A DNA stretch of 9,006 nt from an uncultured Ruminococcus sp. (lineage in GTDB: Bacteria > Bacillota > Clostridia > Oscillospirales > Ruminococcaceae), in assembly GCA_900551505.1 (NCBI GenBank), contig URWK01000041.1, forward strand, positions 1 through 9,006, written 5' to 3'. Positions 6,149 through 9,006 of the stretch are shown here, piece by piece. The notes under the pieces were generated by a model, which made no database searches, was not told the DNA's origin, and was given only the letters and a program-made list of their open reading frames with translations. The position numbers and the translations under genes are program-made. The stretch's first letter is position 1, and each line of letters opens with the position of its first letter.

Positions 6149-6994
6149 ATGGAACACGTTATAAACGTACTCAAAGGTGCGGTAATAGGTATAGCGAATG
6201 CTATCCCGGGCGTAAGCGGTGGAACAATGATGGTAATCATGAAAGTGTTCGACAGACTTATGGATGCAGTTTCCTTTGACCTGAAAAAGCTGAAAAAGAA
6301 TTTTGTATTCTTGCTTACAATAGGTCTGGGACTCGGAATAGGTGTTATCGTTACCGCAAAGGTTCTTACAAGACTTTTTGACAGTTACTATGTTCAGACA
6401 CAATTTTTCTTTATGGGCGTTGTAATCGGAAGTTTGCCGATGATTTACAAGGAAGCCAATGCACAGGGCAAACTCAAACCGATACACATTTTACCGTTTA
6501 TAATCGGGCTTATAGTCATTCTTGCGATTTCGATGGTTAATTCAGATGTAACGGGTGTTGCACAGACACAGCTTACAACAGGACTTGTAATAAAGCTTCT
6601 TGTTGTTTCGATAATCGCCGCAATAGCAATGGTTATGCCGGGTATCAGCGGAAGCCTTATATTTCTTATACTCGGAGTTTACCAGACAATTATTCAGGCA
6701 GTTGACGAAATGAATATTCCGATACTTATTCCGGTAGCAATCGGAGTTATTATAGGGGTTATCATATGTGCGAAGATTATGTCAATATGTATGAAGAAAT
6801 TCTACAAGGTTACATACTCAATCATTCTCGGGCTTATTTTCGGTTCACTCTATGCGATTTTCCCGAAAGATTTCAGTGGGGAAACAGCAGGTTCAATAGT
6901 AGTTGCAATTATAATGATGATGTTTGGAATAGCACTTCCGATACTCATGGAACTTCCGTCACTTAAAAAGGAAAAGGCCGGTCAGAAAGCATAA
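6149..6994 (+). CDS. DUF368 membrane protein, PopT-type undecaprenyl phosphate translocase
   Basis: A 281-residue polytopic membrane protein of the DUF368 family. Members such as PopT have been described as transporters that return undecaprenyl phosphate, the lipid carrier for wall polymers, to the inner leaflet. Identity rests on the N-terminal motif IANAIPGVSGGT (15-26) and its second-half counterpart VMPGISGSL (162-170), the paired glycine-rich segments of an internally duplicated fold, with about eight other hydrophobic stretches and a short Lys-rich tail at 273-280. AGGAGAGG (6130-6137) lies 11 bases before the ATG. It has its own promoter just upstream. The neighbouring murI and ddl-like genes also concern peptidoglycan precursors. 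The family call is firm; that this copy moves undecaprenyl phosphate is by homology. Length is typical of the family. Confidence 0.9.
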   Translation: MEHVINVLKGAVIGIANAIPGVSGGTMMVIMKVFDRLMDAVSFDLKKLKKNFVFLLTIGLGLGIGVIVTAKVLTRLFDSYYVQTQFFFMGVVIGSLPMIYKEANAQGKLKPIHILPFIIGLIVILAISMVNSDVTGVAQTQLTTGLVIKLLVVSIIAAIAMVMPGISGSLIFLILGVYQTIIQAVDEMNIPILIPVAIGVIIGVIICAKIMSICMKKFYKVTYSIILGLIFGSLYAIFPKDFSGETAGSIVVAIIMMMFGIALPILMELPSLKKEKAGQKA

Positions 6995-7019
6995 TCAGGA
7001 TTTTATACTAAATTGAAGT

Positions 7020-7084
7020 TTTATACGGCGACCCCGCAGCCATATGTGCGAGGGGTGGCGCCCGGTGTAAAGCCGGGTTATAAA
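7020..7084. ncRNA. GC-rich multi-hairpin intergenic element, strand unknown
   Basis: A GC-rich island in an otherwise AT-rich spacer. Hairpin 1 pairs GGCG-ACCCC-GCA (7027-7038) with TGC-GGGGT-CGCC (7047-7062), having two 2-base bulges on the 3' side and an 8-base loop. Hairpin 2 pairs CCCGG (7061-7065) with CCGGG (7073-7077) around a 7-base loop, sharing two bases with hairpin 1. An outer helix of TTTATA (7020-7025) and TATAAA (7079-7084) could close both into a three-way junction. Alternative pairing of CGGC (7026-7029) with GCCG (7072-7075) is also possible. I do not recognise it as a known riboswitch. It could be a small RNA, an interspersed repeat or part of the DUF368 3' processing or termination signal. 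Confidence 0.4.
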
Positions 7085-7114
7085 TTATAGGGGAACACTT
7101 ATAATATTTTTTTT
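7084..7114 (+). terminator. Possible weak terminator after the DUF368 gene
   Basis: ATTATA (7084-7089) can pair with TATAAT (7100-7105), with one extra G-T pair, and the stem is followed almost directly by eight T (7107-7114). The stem is AT-only and weak, so efficient termination would probably need help from the GC-rich hairpins just upstream. The arrangement ends the DUF368 unit before the fhs promoter. Confidence 0.35.
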
Positions 7115-7140
7115 ATATGTTTAATAAAACACTTGCCCAC

Positions 7141-7170
7141 TTGAAATACATCTGATATTGATGTTATAAT
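7141..7170 (+). promoter_or_regulatory. Promoter of fhs
   Basis: TTGAAA (7141-7146), an 18-base spacer and TATAAT (7165-7170) with an extended -10 (TGTTATAAT) form a good SigA promoter. Initiation is expected near 7177, giving a leader of about 68 bases. Another TATAAT at 7194-7199 has no matching -35 box. The leader is AT-rich and shows no THF-riboswitch-like architecture. Confidence 0.7.
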
Positions 7171-7244
7171 ATATAAAAAAATACATACTGTTATATAATA
7201 CCCGAACAATGCACTTTTTTGTAACATGAAACGGAGGAAATCAA

Positions 7245-8915
7245 ATGTTATCAGATATTGAAATCGCCCAGAATGCAGTTATGAAACCAATTACAGAAAT
7301 AGCGTCAGAACTTGGAATCAATGAGGAATATATTGAACCTTACGGGAGATATAAAGCCAAACTTTCAGAGAAACTTTATTCGGAACTTGAGAATAAGCCG
7401 GACGGGAAATTAATTCTCGTAACAGCAATAAATCCGACACCTGCGGGAGAAGGAAAAACCACTGTCAGCGTAGGACTTTCCGAAGCTATGGCGAAAATCG
7501 GCAAAAAAGCAGTGCTTGCACTCCGTGAACCGTCTTTAGGCCCTGTTTTCGGTATAAAAGGCGGTGCGGCAGGAGGCGGATATTCTCAGGTTGTGCCTAT
7601 GGAAGACATAAATCTTCATTTCACAGGAGATATGCACGCAATCACTTCCGCAAATAACTTGCTCTGTGCAATCATAGATAACCATATGCAACAGGGAAAT
7701 GCCCTCAGAATAGACCAGAGAAGAATAATGTTCAAGAGATGTATGGACATGAATGACAGGGCTTTGAGATATATAAACGTTGGACTTGGCGGAAAGATAA
7801 ACGGTATTCCGAGGGAAGACGGATTTCTGATAACAGTTGCTTCCGAAATAATGGCTATTCTTTGTCTGGCATCTGATATTGATGACCTTAAAAAAAGACT
7901 TGGAAATATTCTTGTTGCGTATAACTTTGACGGCGAGCCTATATATGCAAGGGATTTAGGCGTTTCTGGGGCTATGACTGCACTTCTGAAAGATGCTCTT
8001 AAACCAAACCTTGTACAGACACTTGAAAACACTCCTGCTTTCATACACGGCGGACCTTTTGCGAATATCGCACATGGCTGTAATTCGGTAAGGGCTACAA
8101 AACTTGCACTTAAACTCGGCGACTACTGCATAACAGAAGCAGGATTCGGCTCAGACCTCGGAGCAGAAAAGTTCTTTGATATAAAGTGCAGATTTGCAGG
8201 GCTTTCACCTGACTGCGTGGTTCTTGTTGCGACTATAAGAGCGTTAAAGTATAATGGCGGAGTTGCGAAAACTGACCTTGCGGAAGAAAATGTTGAGGCT
8301 CTTAAAAAGGGTATCATAAACCTTAAAACACATATCGAAAACATGAGAAAATTCGGTGTGCCTGTTGTGGTTGCAATTAACCGTTTCCATACAGACAGCG
8401 AAGCGGAAATTGCGTTTATAGAGGAATTTTGCAAGGAAATGAATGTTGACTTTTCTCTTTGTGAGGTTTTCGCAAAGGGCGGAGAAGGCGGAAAAGAGCT
8501 TGCCGAAAAGGTTTGCAGAACTATCGAAACCACAGAGAGCCACTTCGCACCGATATATGATGAAAAACTTCCTATAAAAGAAAAAATCGAAACTATTGCA
8601 AGGGAAATTTACAGAGCGGACGGAGTTAATTATACTGCAAAAGCTGAAAAGGCTATTGCGGAAATTGAAAAACTCGGATTTGACAAAATTCCTGTATGCG
8701 TTGCAAAGACACAATATTCACTTTCAGATGACCCGACTAAACTTGGCAAGCCTGAAAACTTCAGAATTACTGTAAAGGACGTAAACCTTTCATCAGGAGC
8801 AGGATTTATTGTTGCCCTGACGGGTGATATTATGACTATGCCGGGACTTGGGAAATCTCCTGCGGCACTTCGCATAGACTGCGACAATAACGGACACATA
8901 AGCGGATTGTTCTGA
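7245..8915 (+). CDS. fhs: Formate--tetrahydrofolate ligase
   Basis: Cytoplasmic enzyme that forms 10-formyl-tetrahydrofolate from formate, THF and ATP. It feeds purine synthesis and, in acetogenic Clostridia, the methyl branch of the Wood-Ljungdahl pathway. The 556 residues are full length. The P-loop is TPAGEGKTT (65-73). The first family signature runs through residues 104-129 (from GIKGGAAGGGYSQ to HFTGD), and the second is VATIRALKYNGG (328-339). The C-terminus ends in the usual GxIxGLF form. GGAGG (7233-7237) sits 7 bases before the ATG at 7245. The gene has its own promoter and appears monocistronic as far as visible. Its downstream neighbours and terminator are lost because the sequence turns into poly-G 15 bases after the stop. 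One-carbon use in this organism cannot be judged from this gene alone. Confidence 0.98.
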   Translation: MLSDIEIAQNAVMKPITEIASELGINEEYIEPYGRYKAKLSEKLYSELENKPDGKLILVTAINPTPAGEGKTTVSVGLSEAMAKIGKKAVLALREPSLGPVFGIKGGAAGGGYSQVVPMEDINLHFTGDMHAITSANNLLCAIIDNHMQQGNALRIDQRRIMFKRCMDMNDRALRYINVGLGGKINGIPREDGFLITVASEIMAILCLASDIDDLKKRLGNILVAYNFDGEPIYARDLGVSGAMTALLKDALKPNLVQTLENTPAFIHGGPFANIAHGCNSVRATKLALKLGDYCITEAGFGSDLGAEKFFDIKCRFAGLSPDCVVLVATIRALKYNGGVAKTDLAEENVEALKKGIINLKTHIENMRKFGVPVVVAINRFHTDSEAEIAFIEEFCKEMNVDFSLCEVFAKGGEGGKELAEKVCRTIETTESHFAPIYDEKLPIKEKIETIAREIYRADGVNYTAKAEKAIAEIEKLGFDKIPVCVAKTQYSLSDDPTKLGKPENFRITVKDVNLSSGAGFIVALTGDIMTMPGLGKSPAALRIDCDNNGHISGLF

Positions 8916-8926
8916 TAATTTTTTCT

Positions 8927-9006
<80 letters not shown>

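Noticed and set aside
7080..7244. A THF riboswitch in front of fhs
   Set aside because: The folate gene context made this worth looking for, but the leader after the promoter is AT-rich without the paired arms of that riboswitch, and the GC-rich element lies upstream of the promoter, outside the fhs mRNA.

Overview
The window looks like chromosomal DNA from a Clostridia-type Firmicute, most like the Ruminococcus/Oscillospiraceae group. The basis is moderate to low G+C by eye, strong AGGAGG-like ribosome binding sites, sigma-70/SigA-type promoters (one a perfect TTGACA-17-TATAAT), and Firmicute-type ArgS, DUF1934, GreA, DUF368 and formate-THF ligase sequences. The genus is inference. The window ends in 77 consecutive G, which is almost certainly a sequencing or assembly artefact at a contig end.

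Left arm, minus strand (1-4389). A compact cluster reads ddl-like ATP-grasp gene, murI (glutamate racemase), DUF1934/YwiB-family gene, argS. The argS gene runs off the left edge. The gaps are 18, 25 and about 30 bases, and a good extended -10 promoter lies at 3683-3711, so this is probably one operon. Upstream of that promoter, on the same strand, is an unrecognised 222-residue gene with its own promoter.

Right arm, plus strand (4533-8915). greA is followed by a strong hairpin, then an unrecognised single-pass membrane protein with a long charged coiled-coil N-terminus. Next comes a DUF368 (PopT-type, undecaprenyl phosphate recycling) membrane protein with its own promoter. A GC-rich structured intergenic element follows, and then a complete fhs (formate-tetrahydrofolate ligase). 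The two arms diverge from 4390-4532, where two promoters sit back to back with their -35 boxes only 3 bp apart.

The common theme is cell-wall precursor supply (murI, the ddl-like gene, DUF368) mixed with housekeeping functions (argS, greA, fhs). The most noteworthy point is the ddl-like protein. It keeps the fold motifs and full length of D-Ala-D-Ala ligase, but has lost the residues matching E. coli DdlB Glu15, Arg255, Glu270 and Asn272 and shows no obvious Lys215. It may therefore be a pseudoenzyme or an ATP-grasp enzyme with a changed function. I found no mobile element, CRISPR array, tRNA or rRNA.
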